NCBI GenBank assembly: GCA_910589305.1
Contig: CAJUTV010000022.1
Location: 1-20,331, forward strand
Direction of reading: 5' to 3'
From: an uncultured Lachnospira sp.
GTDB lineage: Bacteria > Bacillota > Clostridia > Lachnospirales > Lachnospiraceae
DNA: 20,331 nucleotides
In this document: piece after piece, positions 1-6,716 of the stretch
Layout of the letters: every line of letters starts with the position of its first letter
Numbering within the stretch: position 1 is the stretch's first letter
Position numbers and translations under genes: made by a program
The notes under the pieces: generated by a model
What the model saw: the letters and a program-made list of their open reading frames with translations, nothing else
Told to the model about the DNA's origin: nothing
Database searches by the model: none

Positions 1-18
1 ATTAGGAGGTATGAATTT

Positions 19-756
19 ATGTTAGTAGAAATTATTGGAAAAAGGAATGAAGAAATTTTGACGACAACCACAAAACAGATTGCAGAGAACTTTAAAAAAG
101 ACCATAAAGAAGTGATTTATGCAATCGAAGGAAGAATCGCAGAAACAGAAAGAGCAGGAGGAAAAGAAAGTAAAAACAAAGGAATTATTCCTATGCTAAT
201 TGAAGGTGGGAATCCCCACGTTGAAAATTACTTTATAGAATCAAGTTATATCGGAGAAAACGGCAGAAAATATAAACAATATTTTGTCACTAGAGATGGT
301 TTTTCCCTATTGGTTATGGGATTTAGTGGAGAAGAAGCGTTGAAGTGGAAATTGAAATACATTGAAGCATTCAATGCAATGGAAAGAGAACTAAAACGCA
401 TTTATACAGAACGTCAACAATGGCAAATTGAGCGTGATAAGGGCGTGGTTATTCGCCATATTTTAACAGATACAATTAAAATGAAGATTGCAGATAGCCC
501 ACACAAGAGGTTTGCTTATCCTAATTATACAAATCTTATTTATCGCACCTTGTTTAATAAGACTGCCAAAGAACTCGAACAGGAGTACAGCGTAAAGCCA
601 AAAGAGAATTTAAGGGATTATTTCATTGGCAGTGATTTGGAAAAAGTGCAAAGTGCAGAAATGCTTATTTCAAGCCTTATAAATTGTGGTTGGGGATATG
701 GTGAGATAAAGGAGTTTATAACCAATCAATCCCAAAAGTTGATAGCAGTAGAATAA
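19..756 (+). CDS. Rha family phage regulatory protein
   Basis: Rha proteins are phage-encoded regulators, often of antirepressor type, that interfere with phage development or act in the lysis-lysogeny decision; the molecular target is not known. Residues about 5-130 carry the Rha domain: an N-terminal helix with KDHKEVIYAIEG, then YFIESSY, then the hallmark RDGFSLLVMGFSGEEALKWK and IEAFNAME blocks. The C-terminal part (about 140-240) is helical and resembles that of the second Rha at 16873. ATG at 19 follows AGGAGGT with good spacing; an earlier ATG at 11 runs into a stop at once. It precedes the endolysin gene by 66 bp. It lies away from the early region, so it may act in late or lysogenic expression (inference). 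Confidence 0.9.
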   Translation: MLVEIIGKRNEEILTTTTKQIAENFKKDHKEVIYAIEGRIAETERAGGKESKNKGIIPMLIEGGNPHVENYFIESSYIGENGRKYKQYFVTRDGFSLLVMGFSGEEALKWKLKYIEAFNAMERELKRIYTERQQWQIERDKGVVIRHILTDTIKMKIADSPHKRFAYPNYTNLIYRTLFNKTAKELEQEYSVKPKENLRDYFIGSDLEKVQSAEMLISSLINCGWGYGEIKEFITNQSQKLIAVE

Positions 757-822
757 GTAATACAGTACGTCAAAATGAAGAAATATAAAAATAATAATGA
801 AGAAAAGTGAGGATATATATTT

Positions 823-1854
823 ATGAGTAATAGTAATTTAGTTGATATAGTTATAGAATCACCAAATTGTAATAGTCCAAGAAATAGTAAGATTCAAAAG
901 ATTACCATTCATCACATGGCAGCAATATGGACAGTGGAGCGTTGTGGAGAATATTTTGCAGATTCTAATAGACAGGCTTCATCAAACTATGGCATTGATA
1001 GTGATGGAAGAGTTGGATTGTATGTAAGTGAATCCAATAGAGCATGGACATCAGGTAATGCTGAAAATGATAACCAAGCAGTAACCATTGAAGTATCCAA
1101 TTGTGAAACGGGTGGAGATTGGGCAGTGTCCGACAAGGCATATGCTAAGCTGATTGATTTATGTGTGGATATTTGTCAAAGAAATGGTATTGAAAGACTG
1201 AATTATACAGGTGACGCTTCAGGCAATCTTACAATCCATAAAATGTTTCAGGCAACAGCTTGTCCGGGACCATATCTTGAAGCTAAAATGCCGGATATAG
1301 CGAATCAGGTAAATAAAAGGCTTGGAGTAGAAATTGATGAGCAGGTACCTGAAAATGATGTTTATATTAAAGCAGACAATGTGGTATCAGAAATAAGCAG
1401 TATCAAAACAGATAACATTGATGTTGAATATCAAGTGCAGCTAAAGGAAGGTAAAAGATGGCTTCCAGTAGTAAAAAATCTCACCGATTATGCAGGAATA
1501 GTTGGCAAGGAGATGATTGGTATTGCGATTAAAGTATCAAAAGGATATGCTATATATAGAGTACATGATGTTGATGGTTGGCATGGAATGATTGATACAA
1601 GAAATACAAATATTAATGATTTTCAAAATGGTTATGCTGGTAATAACAAGCCGATTGATGCATTGGAAGTATATTATTATACACCTGAAGATGTCATTAA
1701 AGAGAGTGGCTATAAAAAGGCAGTTTACCATGTTTCACCAATGAATGGTGAATATTTTGATTGGCAGCATGACAATGAAAAAGACAATGGTCAAGATGGC
1801 TATGCAGGCGTGTTTGGTATGCCAATAGATAAAGTGCAGATTGTAATTGAATAA
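823..1854 (+). CDS. N-acetylmuramoyl-L-alanine amidase (endolysin)
   Basis: Peptidoglycan hydrolase that cuts the bond between muramic acid and L-alanine to lyse the host at the end of the phage cycle. Residues about 20-165 form an Amidase_2/PGRP-type zinc domain. Likely zinc ligands are His30 (in TIHHMA), His139 (in LTIHKMF) and Cys147 (in ACPGPYLE); TIEVSN near residue 90 is the conserved core strand. The C-terminal half (about 195-343) has three repeat-like units, each ending in a YAG...G..ID-type motif (DYAGIVGK, GYAGNNKPID, GYAGVFGMPID), typical of cell-wall-binding modules of clostridial endolysins. There is no signal peptide, so a holin or another export route is needed; none is evident nearby. 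The ATG has GAGGATAT upstream. The antisense frame over the 3' end is a shadow. Confidence 0.93.
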   Translation: MSNSNLVDIVIESPNCNSPRNSKIQKITIHHMAAIWTVERCGEYFADSNRQASSNYGIDSDGRVGLYVSESNRAWTSGNAENDNQAVTIEVSNCETGGDWAVSDKAYAKLIDLCVDICQRNGIERLNYTGDASGNLTIHKMFQATACPGPYLEAKMPDIANQVNKRLGVEIDEQVPENDVYIKADNVVSEISSIKTDNIDVEYQVQLKEGKRWLPVVKNLTDYAGIVGKEMIGIAIKVSKGYAIYRVHDVDGWHGMIDTRNTNINDFQNGYAGNNKPIDALEVYYYTPEDVIKESGYKKAVYHVSPMNGEYFDWQHDNEKDNGQDGYAGVFGMPIDKVQIVIE

Positions 1855-1866
1855 AAAAGGTGGATT

Positions 1867-2043
1867 ATGAAAATGAAAAATTATATTGGAACAAAAATTG
1901 TAAAAGCTGAACCAATAGAGAAAGATGGAAAGGCGGGATATAGAGTAAAATATCCTGATGGCTATGAGAGTTGGTGCCCAGCAGATGTTTTTGAAAAAGC
2001 ATATCATGAGCTTGATTGTAAAGATTTTATAAATGCAGAGTAG
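1867..2043 (+). CDS. Small phage protein, N4 gp49 / Sf6 gene 66-like
   Basis: A 58-residue protein preceded by AAAAGGTGG, starting 12 bp after the endolysin stop, so probably in the same transcript. It begins MKMKNYIGTKIVKAEP and continues with GYRVKYPDGYESW and DVFEKAY. This pattern (a short beta-rich N-terminus, then a Y-x-D-G-Y-x-S-W core and a DVFEKAY helix) matches the small N4 Gp49/Sf6 gene 66 family common in tailed phages. The function of that family is unknown. Family assignment is from recognised motifs, not a search. Confidence 0.72.
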   Translation: MKMKNYIGTKIVKAEPIEKDGKAGYRVKYPDGYESWCPADVFEKAYHELDCKDFINAE

Positions 2044-2050
2044 AAAAATG

Positions 2051-2079
2051 TAGAATAACACTGAAATATGTGGTATGAT
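2051..2079 (+). promoter_or_regulatory. Promoter of the type I toxin mRNA
   Basis: An extended -10 element, TGGTATGAT (TATGAT at 2074-2079), with a poor -35 at 2051-2056. The predicted transcript would begin near 2085-2086, exactly at AGTTACCG, the 5' arm of the long-range pairing with 2213-2220. Confidence 0.55.
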
Positions 2080-2121
2080 AAATAAGTTACCGCCCCTAGA
2101 CTGGTACAGAAAGGGGGGTTT

Positions 2122-2145
2122 TGTATGGAAACGTTCGTAACTTTT
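2122..2145 (+). repeat. Direct repeat copy a, over the toxin start codon
   Basis: TGTATGGA then A and ACGTTCGTAACTTTT spans the toxin ATG. It recurs at 2304-2326 with one base fewer and one change near the junction. The shared core CGTTCGTAACTTTT is identical in both. Confidence 0.8.
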
Positions 2146-2211
2146 ATAGTCGCTGTTGCGGCTGGTGTAGCTTGCCACTACATCATCAAATGGTTAGACG
2201 GCGGCAAATAG
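2125..2211 (+). CDS. Fst-like hydrophobic type I toxin peptide
   Basis: A 28-residue peptide with one hydrophobic segment (about residues 4-21), then KWLD and a short GGK tail. This is the layout of Fst/Ldr-type membrane toxins, in which a single membrane helix is followed by a W-L-D or W-L-x-R motif and a charged tail. Such peptides damage the membrane when made without their antisense RNA. ATG follows GGGGGG with 6-nt spacing, and that site is partly paired with CCCCT at 2093-2097. The surrounding DNA has every part of a par-type locus: extended -10 promoter, 5'-3' pairing, a shared bidirectional terminator, a convergent antisense promoter and a direct repeat over the start codon. The identity of the peptide is inferred from this context as much as from its sequence. 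Confidence 0.75.
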   Translation: METFVTFIVAVAAGVACHYIIKWLDGGK

Positions 2212-2263
2212 TCGGTAACTAGCCTATGGGTTTAAGCCTTCCCATTGCCAAAATTAGGAATAG

Positions 2264-2295
2264 AAAAGCACCAGTGCGGGAACACTGGTGCTTTT
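2264..2295. terminator. Shared bidirectional terminator of toxin and antitoxin RNAs
   Basis: AAAAGCACCAGTG (2264-2276) pairs over 13 bp with CACTGGTGCTTTT (2283-2295) around a 6-nt loop. A T-run follows on the plus strand and a TTTTCTATT tail on the minus strand, so it can end both convergent transcripts. Confidence 0.88.
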
Positions 2296-2303
2296 TGTTG
2301 TCC

Positions 2304-2326
2304 TGTATGGACCGTTCGTAACTTTT
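2304..2326 (+). repeat. Direct repeat copy b, in the antisense RNA region
   Basis: TGTATGGA then CCGTTCGTAACTTTT repeats the sequence over the toxin start (2122-2145). It lies between the terminator and the antisense promoter, as the par DRa/DRb repeats do. Confidence 0.8.
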
Positions 2327-2338
2327 TTGCCTAATGGC

Positions 2339-2367
2339 ATTATAGCATATGCAATTTTTATTTGCAA
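2339..2367 (-). promoter_or_regulatory. Promoter of the antisense RNA
   Basis: On the minus strand, TTGCAA (2367-2362), a 17-bp spacer, then TATAAT (2344-2339). This is stronger than the toxin promoter, as expected for an antisense antitoxin made in excess. Confidence 0.68.
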
Positions 2368-2451
2368 TATTCCATAGTTAATTTTTTGTGTTTATACAAA
2401 ATTTGAAATAGTCTCATTTGTTGATAACGAGTTACTTTTACAAATAAATTC

Positions 2452-3603
2452 TTATTTTCTTGCTTTTAACAAAATTATTTTTGAATCATTTTTAGATAGT
2501 AATGTTCCTTTTTCCAAAAAACAATATTGCTCTAGTTCTTCTGCTGAACAGCCAATTTCTTCTACTAATTGGTTTGGTGTAACAATTTTGTTATCTAGCA
2601 ACAATAATATTGCTTGTTTATGCGCAAATGGTTTTTCTATGGGCATTTCATTGTCTAAAGGTTCCTTTTTCCAATATACTCTTGTTGTCATTTGGTCTTT
2701 TAAATATTTAATTTGATTAGGTGATAATATTCCAAGTGTATCACATCTGTAAATCATACAATTAATTGAAGCCTTCCATTTAGCCTTCATTTGAATAAAA
2801 TGATCAATAGATGTAGAAAAAACATCATTTGAAAAAGGTTCTTTTGGTAAAAGAAATGCTCCAGCAAATCTATTAGCTTCATTTTCTAATTTTTCATGAA
2901 TTGCTAAATTTTTTAAATCTTCTTCTGTATAATAGTCAGCGTGCATAAGAAGATGTCCCAATTCATGAGCTATATCAAATCTTATTCTAACATTTGTATT
3001 TTTATCACTATTAAGGAAAATGAATGGTTTATTGTCAAACCAGACAGAAAATGCATCTAATTTATTTAAACGCAATTTCATTTTTGAAATCATTATTCCA
3101 TTTTTTTGTACAATATTTATTAAATTATCAATAGGTCTATTTCCTAATTCCCAGTACTCCCGCAATATCATTGCATATCTCTCTATTTGTTCATTATCTA
3201 TTGGATCAATACCATCATCTTCATATGTTATTTTAGGTAAGTTTAACATCGGAAAATCAATATATTGTTCTAAGTAATCATTAATTTCTCGAAACATTTC
3301 CATTTTTTCTTTGGCAGCATTTAAAGCCTTAACATTAGCAGTTTTTCTACTTCTAAAAAAAACTGCACTACTAGCATTTTCAGTAACAAGTACTGGTTTA
3401 TAAAAAAAACTAGTTGGATATTTTAATACATCTGCAATTATATTTAGAATTGCCTTACTAGGAGCAGTTTTTCCCATTTCATATTGAGAGATTGCTTGTT
3501 TACTAACTGAAACTAACTCTGACAATTCCGTCATTGATAATCCTCTTGAAACTCTTGCTTGTTTAATTCTATATGGTATTACTTTTTTTTCAGTATTCAT
3601 CAT
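2452..3603 (-). CDS. XRE HTH fused to ImmA/IrrE zinc metallopeptidase
   Basis: Residues about 10-63 form a Cro/C1-type helix-turn-helix (RIKQARVSRGLSMTELSELV then SKQAISQYEMG). Residues about 140-255 form an ImmA/IrrE domain with the zinc motif HELGH (213-217) and the downstream ENEANRFAGAFLLP block that supplies the third ligand (Glu240 or Glu242). Proteins of this build (COG2856 plus HTH) cut or regulate repressors in mobile elements (ICEBs1 ImmA, Deinococcus IrrE) and are also predicted toxin-antitoxin or defence components. There are two adjacent ATG codons; GGTGA at 3608-3612 is better spaced for the second. The gene lies 15 bp downstream of the unrecognised gene at 3619-4269 and is probably co-transcribed with it. 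The C-terminal 120 residues match nothing I recognise. Confidence 0.88.
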   Translation of the reverse strand: MMNTEKKVIPYRIKQARVSRGLSMTELSELVSVSKQAISQYEMGKTAPSKAILNIIADVLKYPTSFFYKPVLVTENASSAVFFRSRKTANVKALNAAKEKMEMFREINDYLEQYIDFPMLNLPKITYEDDGIDPIDNEQIERYAMILREYWELGNRPIDNLINIVQKNGIMISKMKLRLNKLDAFSVWFDNKPFIFLNSDKNTNVRIRFDIAHELGHLLMHADYYTEEDLKNLAIHEKLENEANRFAGAFLLPKEPFSNDVFSTSIDHFIQMKAKWKASINCMIYRCDTLGILSPNQIKYLKDQMTTRVYWKKEPLDNEMPIEKPFAHKQAILLLLDNKIVTPNQLVEEIGCSAEELEQYCFLEKGTLLSKNDSKIILLKARK

Positions 3604-3618
3604 TTTATCACCAAAATT

Positions 3619-4269
3619 CTATAATATTTTTTCAACTTTTTTGACTAGGGATTTTTTTAATGTTACAATTGATTCTTCTACCAAATCTTCTGGCACATAA
3701 GTTTCGTATACTTTTATATTTTCAAGAAGATTTGTTGAATGTTCAATTTTTTTGTAGTCATTACTAGGAAGTACTATATCTAAATGAGTTATTTTTCCAT
3801 AACAATATCCATATGTAATTTGAGCATATTTTTTACTTTCAACAATCTTTGGAGTATTATTTGAAAAATTAAAAGATAATTGCATACTTAAACCTGAATT
3901 AGCTTTTGCATATTCCTTTTTATATGAAGAAACTGGTAATAGTTTGCATTTACTATTAGTATATCCTACATTTATAATAAAATCATTTGTTTCAATACAT
4001 AATGTTTTATACTTATAATTATTAACCTGTTTTATAGATACAGAATAATTCGATTTAGGATTGAATGCAGAGTCATTAAATTGCTTTTCTATTGCGTATG
4101 TTCTTAAATGTCCAAATAGTGTTTCTGTTTTATCAAGAGAGAAAAAAGCTTCATTATTTTTTTTGAATTGTTCAAAAGTTTGTATCGCAATTCTTATATT
4201 ATTATAGGTTGCTGCTTTAAATGAAAAATCAAAATTATCTTTAAACAATGTTACAATATTATTATCCAT
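3619..4269 (-). CDS. Unrecognised 216-residue partner of HTH-ImmA
   Basis: I do not recognise this family with confidence. The protein is soluble, lysine- and asparagine-rich, with no membrane segment or clear catalytic motif. Visible blocks are ETLFGHLRTYAIEKQF (about 48-63), a central strand-rich part, and YAQITYGYCYGKITHLDIVLP (about 148-168), which resembles a folded alpha/beta core. AGAGGT lies 7 bp before the ATG. It is the first gene of a two-gene minus-strand unit with the HTH-ImmA protein, preceded by almost 480 bp without genes. The pairing suggests a toxin-antitoxin or regulated effector unit: the ImmA protein would control this product or a repressor of it. This role is inference only. 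Confidence 0.7.
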   Translation of the reverse strand: MDNNIVTLFKDNFDFSFKAATYNNIRIAIQTFEQFKKNNEAFFSLDKTETLFGHLRTYAIEKQFNDSAFNPKSNYSVSIKQVNNYKYKTLCIETNDFIINVGYTNSKCKLLPVSSYKKEYAKANSGLSMQLSFNFSNNTPKIVESKKYAQITYGYCYGKITHLDIVLPSNDYKKIEHSTNLLENIKVYETYVPEDLVEESIVTLKKSLVKKVEKIL

Positions 4270-4746
4270 TAAAATACCTCTTTACATTTTTCTTGTAAAA
4301 AATTATATATATATTAATTTAATATGTCAATATATTTTTATTTTTTTGCATTTTTTGTCTAGTTACATTATAAAGTAATAAAAATATGTTATTTATCAAT
4401 ACTTTAATATCTAATGGTTTGGATAGGTGAACATATATTCTATAATAATATTTATTATATCAAATTCTATTATTTATTGAAATGAAAATTTATTATTTAA
4501 ATATATAATATATTGATTTGATGTAGTATGAGTGATTGATATTATATTGTAGAATAGTATATACAATGTAATTTTTTTGTTTTCATTATTTCAAATCATT
4601 TTAGTTATATATAATTATTTTCACTATATTTATATTGTTTATATCACTGTTCTAAAATTGTTGGTTGTGAATTAGATTAATGGTATAATAGAATTGTCAT
4701 TACAATAGAGAATAAGTTGGACATAACTATTATTCAGTAGTGTGCA
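4270..4746. other. Gene-free AT-rich gap with divergent promoters
   Basis: Very AT-rich DNA between the minus-strand ImmA unit and the plus-strand hicA, with no coding region I can support. On the plus strand TTGGTT (4661-4666), 17 bp, and an extended -10 TGGTATAAT (4681-4689) form a plausible hicAB promoter. ATTGT/ACAAT (4693-4697 and 4702-4706) is a small inverted repeat over the likely transcription start, a candidate HicB operator. The minus-strand promoter of the ImmA unit must also lie here but is not clear. Confidence 0.5.
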
Positions 4747-4749
4747 TTG

Positions 4750-4968
4750 ATGTCTATTAATAACAAAATAATTTCAAAGGTGAATAAAATCAGAATTTGG
4801 AACTATCAAAGAGTAAGTGGGGTAGTAAAGAATGGATGGAAGTTTAAGCGGCATGGTGGAAACCATGATGTCTATGAGAAAGATGGAAAAAGAGAAAGTA
4901 TCGTAAGGCATAGGGAAACAGATGAAGATTTAGCAAGGGCAATCATCAAACGGAACGGGCTAAAATAA
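4750..4968 (+). CDS. hicA: HicA family toxin (first HicAB pair)
   Basis: HicA is a small mRNA-cleaving toxin with a double-stranded RNA-binding-like fold. The C-terminal 50 residues match it: NGWKFKRHGGNHDVYEKDG with the catalytic His in GGNHD, then SIVRHRETDEDLARAIIKRNGLK, which fits the RH.E...LA..I.K..GL signature. The N-terminus (MSINNKIISKVNKIRIWNYQ) is unlike the usual short MK..DLIK start, and no good ribosome site precedes ATG 4750 or TTG 4747. The true start may be internal, or the N-terminus may have diverged. HicB follows 52 bp downstream. The stop codon lies in a small GC-rich hairpin. Confidence 0.85.
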   Translation: MSINNKIISKVNKIRIWNYQRVSGVVKNGWKFKRHGGNHDVYEKDGKRESIVRHRETDEDLARAIIKRNGLK

Positions 4969-4976
4969 GCCTGCCC
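4957..4976 (+). other. Hairpin enclosing the hicA stop codon
   Basis: GGGC (4957-4960) can pair with GCCC (4973-4976), or GGCT (4958-4961) with AGCC (4968-4971), placing the hicA TAA in the loop. There is no T-run, so it is more likely an attenuator or RNA stability element than a terminator. The second hicA (15772-15793) has a similar structure. Confidence 0.4.
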
Positions 4977-5020
4977 TTCGTTAAATATAAAGTAAATATA
5001 ACATTAGGAGGTTTTTTAGA

Positions 5021-5419
5021 GTGAAAAAGGCATATCCGATTATTCTGTCACAAGGGGAAAAGTTTATTGTAGTATATATTCCAGATTTTGAAGTTAATAC
5101 ACAAGGGGAAAATATTGCTGAAGCTATTGAAATGGCAAGGGATGCAATAGGTGTCGTTGGAATTGATATGGAGGATGATAGTATATCTTTACCAGAGCCA
5201 ACAGAAATTTCTAAGATTAAGACAAATTCAAAAGCAGATATTGTAACACTTGTTGACGTTGATTTTAGTGAATATCGTAAGAAAAACGATTTAAGGGCAG
5301 TAAAAAAGAATTGTACAATACCTTCGTGGCTTAATTTTGAAGCTGAAAAGGCAGGAGTAAATTTTTCTGCTATCTTAACTGCTGCATTGAAAAAAGAATT
5401 AAAAATTCAAAGTCGATAA
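5021..5419 (+). CDS. hicB: HicB family antitoxin (first HicAB pair)
   Basis: HicB neutralises HicA and represses the operon. Residues 1-60 form the partial RNase H-like HicB fold (KAYPIILSQGEKFIVVYIPD then NIAEAIEMARDAIGV). The C-terminus (about 90-132) is a DNA-binding helical or ribbon-helix-helix part, KKNCTIPSWLNFEAEKAG followed by VNFSAILTAALKKEL. The start is GTG at 5021, chosen because AGGAGG lies 9 bp upstream and the N-terminus fits the family. It is alignable with the second HicB at 15352, notably the RAVKK...IP.WLN and FS..L..AL stretches, so the two pairs are related but diverged. It is followed by copy 1 of the repeated terminator element. Confidence 0.9.
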   Translation: MKKAYPIILSQGEKFIVVYIPDFEVNTQGENIAEAIEMARDAIGVVGIDMEDDSISLPEPTEISKIKTNSKADIVTLVDVDFSEYRKKNDLRAVKKNCTIPSWLNFEAEKAGVNFSAILTAALKKELKIQSR

Positions 5420-5427
5420 GGGTGTTT

Positions 5428-5456
5428 GTTTGAGAATAGTGTGAAAAATAAGGCAG
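5428..5456 (+). repeat. Copy 1 of CRISPR-repeat-like terminator element
   Basis: GTTTGAGAATAGTGTG then AAAAATAAGGCAG, 9 bp after the hicB stop. Related copies are at 5703-5732 and 7709-7737. Each runs straight into a hairpin terminator. Confidence 0.75.
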
Positions 5457-5499
5457 TAGGCAGTAATATGATAGCCTGCTGTCACTTTCTTTATTTTTT
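5453..5499 (+). terminator. Terminator of first hicAB
   Basis: GCAGTAGGC (5453-5461) pairs with GCCTGCTGT (5474-5482), with wobble pairs, followed by a T-rich run to 5499. Confidence 0.7.
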
Positions 5500-5545
5500 C
5501 AGTATGTAGTTATTATAAATAAAAACATAATAACTACAAGGAATA

Positions 5546-5719
5546 TTGAAGGTATCATTTGAAGAAGCAAAAACTGTATTTGAAGACAAAGAAGCAATTG
5601 TATTTGATGACCCTGAATATTCAGGAGAGGAGGAACGGTTTTTAATTATAGGATTTACATCAAAAGCACGTCTTTATATAGTAAGTCATTGTTACAGAGA
5701 AAGTTTGAGAGTAGTGTAA
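5546..5719 (+). pseudogene. brnT: Truncated brnT toxin relic
   Basis: The reading frame gives KVSFEEAKTVFEDKEAI, VFDDPEYSGEEERFLIIGF and TSKARLYIVSHCYRE, which is the middle of a BrnT ribonuclease toxin (usually about 90 residues). The N-terminal strand and helix with the WD..K...N..KH start are missing, and so is the C-terminal IRIISAR.A end. Translation instead stops in SLRVV, encoded by copy 2 of the repeated element at 5703. No brnA antitoxin gene follows. TTG at 5546 has a weak AAGGA before it, but with both ends gone this is almost certainly not an active toxin. Confidence 0.75.
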
Positions 5720-5732
5720 AAAAATAAGGCAG
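5703..5732 (+). repeat. Copy 2 of CRISPR-repeat-like terminator element
   Basis: GTTTGAGAGTAGTGTAA then AAAAATAAGGCAG. Its first 17 bases encode the end of the truncated BrnT frame (SLRVV and stop). Confidence 0.8.
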
Positions 5733-5766
5733 CAGGCGGTAATATTGTCTGTTGCCATTTTATATT
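5728..5766 (+). terminator. Terminator after brnT relic
   Basis: GGCAGCAG (5728-5735) pairs with CTGTTGCC (5749-5756), followed by a T-rich stretch. Confidence 0.65.
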
Positions 5767-5860
5767 TTGTTTAACAATACTTATATTATTATGCTTCTAT
5801 TTGATATTTTTACAAAAAGAACCATCTACTAGAACCAGATAATAATAAAGAATTTATTGC

Positions 5861-5917
5861 TTATGCTATGCTAGAATAGATACTGTATAATCTAGTTTTG
5901 CTTAGTTTGTGTTTCAT
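5861..5917 (-). pseudogene. Remnant of a second HNH gene start
   Basis: Reads MKHKLSKTRLYSIYSSIA then stop, closely matching MEHGLSKTRLYNIYSGMK, the start of the HNH-HTH gene at 6453. The DNA is a diverged direct repeat of that gene's 5' end (about 6410-6453) placed just beyond its 3' end. It is a leftover of a tandem copy or of an earlier insertion at the same place. Confidence 0.72.
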
Positions 5918-5928
5918 ATTTAACTGTA

Positions 5929-6453
5929 TTAATCTGTTACCCTGCCGCCGTCCGGCAGAATAAATGAACCTTCATATTTACACCCTGCTGCTTCAGCTAC
6001 TTTCTTTAAATCAGCAGGAGTAAAGCCCTCACGTTTCATCTTTTGGCTGAACGCTTGCGGACTGGTATTACATAAGCGAGCCAGTTCTGAAACACTGATA
6101 TTCAGTTTTACGCATAAGATTTTAATTTGTTCTGATACTGTTTTGCAAATTGTATTTTCAGAAATGCCTATATGTGTCTTGCTACTGTTTGAAGATGATG
6201 TAATCCACTGGCAGTTATCAGGGGAATATCCCTTGCTACTGTCTATACGGTCAATAGTTAAGTTTTCATTGTAACCATGACTTAAAGACCATTCAAAGAA
6301 GTTTTGCAATCCGTTATCCCCTAACCATTCATTACAAATAGTTATTCCTTTACCACCATACCATTGATAATGTTGGTTGTTGTGATTGTAGCAACGCTGT
6401 TTCATGCCAGAGTAGATATTATATAATCGTGTTTTGCTTAGACCATGTTCCAT
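5929..6453 (-). CDS. HNH-like endonuclease fused to a small HTH domain
   Basis: Residues 1-95 are a phage HNH-type nuclease or DNA-binding module: SKTRLYNIYSGMKQRC, QWYGGKGITICNEW, NFFEWSLSHGY, LTIDRIDSSKGYSPDNCQW. This family is often called a homing-type HNH endonuclease; the first His of the motif is Asp here (DRID). Residues about 113-174 are a separate helix-turn-helix of the small LLM type: EQIKILCVKLNISVSELARL, then TSPQAFSQKMKREGFTPADL and a short KYEGSFILPDG strand. That second half normally stands alone as a phage or plasmid regulator, so this looks like a nuclease joined to the front of a regulator gene. It starts 2 bp after the HTH gene at 6456 and is probably translationally coupled to it. 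Confidence 0.82.
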   Translation of the reverse strand: MEHGLSKTRLYNIYSGMKQRCYNHNNQHYQWYGGKGITICNEWLGDNGLQNFFEWSLSHGYNENLTIDRIDSSKGYSPDNCQWITSSSNSSKTHIGISENTICKTVSEQIKILCVKLNISVSELARLCNTSPQAFSQKMKREGFTPADLKKVAEAAGCKYEGSFILPDGGRVTD

Positions 6454-6455
6454 AG

Positions 6456-6686
6456 TTAGATTTCCTCCGTTGCTTGTTTGAAATCAATAATTAAATCGTA
6501 ACCCATAGTAGCCAGTATTTTTTGAGCATCTTCAAAGCCAAAATTCTTTTTATTTAGTATTTTAGTAAGTCCCTGCGGTTTAATGCCAAGTTTATCGGCT
6601 ATTTCTCTTTGAGTGGTTTTAGTTTCGAGCATTATTTTTTTTATCTCAATTAAGATTTGCTCATTGTCTTTATAAATTATAGCCAT
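6456..6686 (-). CDS. Small helix-turn-helix regulator (module 1 repressor)
   Basis: A 76-residue DNA-binding protein. TQREIADKLGIKPQGLTKIL is a clear helix-turn-helix, followed by NFGFEDAQKILATMGYDLIIDF, the same kind of C-terminal strand seen in the HTH half of the neighbouring HNH fusion. GAGAGGTG lies before the ATG. It is transcribed from a consensus promoter (TTGACT-17-TATAAT) divergent from the promoter at 6788-6816, so it likely represses itself and the plus-strand microprotein genes. Four spaced AAAWWGG sites in the shared control region are candidate operators. Confidence 0.85.
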   Translation of the reverse strand: MAIIYKDNEQILIEIKKIMLETKTTQREIADKLGIKPQGLTKILNKKNFGFEDAQKILATMGYDLIIDFKQATEEI

Positions 6687-6716
6687 TATGCACCTCTCGT
6701 TTTGTTTGATAATTCT

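Larger units (their letters stand above)
2085..2220 (+). repeat. 5'-3' long-range inverted repeat of toxin mRNA
   Basis: AGTTACCG (2085-2092) is an exact reverse complement of CGGTAACT (2213-2220), which lies just after the toxin stop codon. An inner hairpin pairs CCCCT (2093-2097) with AGGGG (2112-2116) and would hide part of the GGGGGG ribosome site (2113-2118). Both are the kinds of RNA structure that hold type I toxin mRNAs silent and stable. Confidence 0.65.
2260..2332 (-). ncRNA. Predicted par-type antisense RNA antitoxin
   Basis: A transcript of about 70 nt read leftward from a consensus promoter (TTGCAA, 17 bp, TATAAT) and ending at the hairpin 2264-2295. Its 5' part is the complement of direct repeat copy b (2304-2326), so it can pair with copy a over the toxin start codon. 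Its 3' part is fully complementary to the toxin mRNA terminator. Pairing at both ends is how RNA II blocks fst translation in Enterococcus. The RNA is predicted, not seen. Confidence 0.65.

Noticed and set aside
1735..2178. A 147-codon open frame on the minus strand
   Set aside because: It lies antisense to the endolysin end, the gp49-like gene and the toxin, all with good start signals. Its product is low-complexity and hydrophobic, as antisense frames of AT-rich genes often are.
5720..5928. A brnA antitoxin gene after the brnT relic
   Set aside because: No frame with BrnA-like sequence is present; the region holds a terminator and the HNH remnant only.
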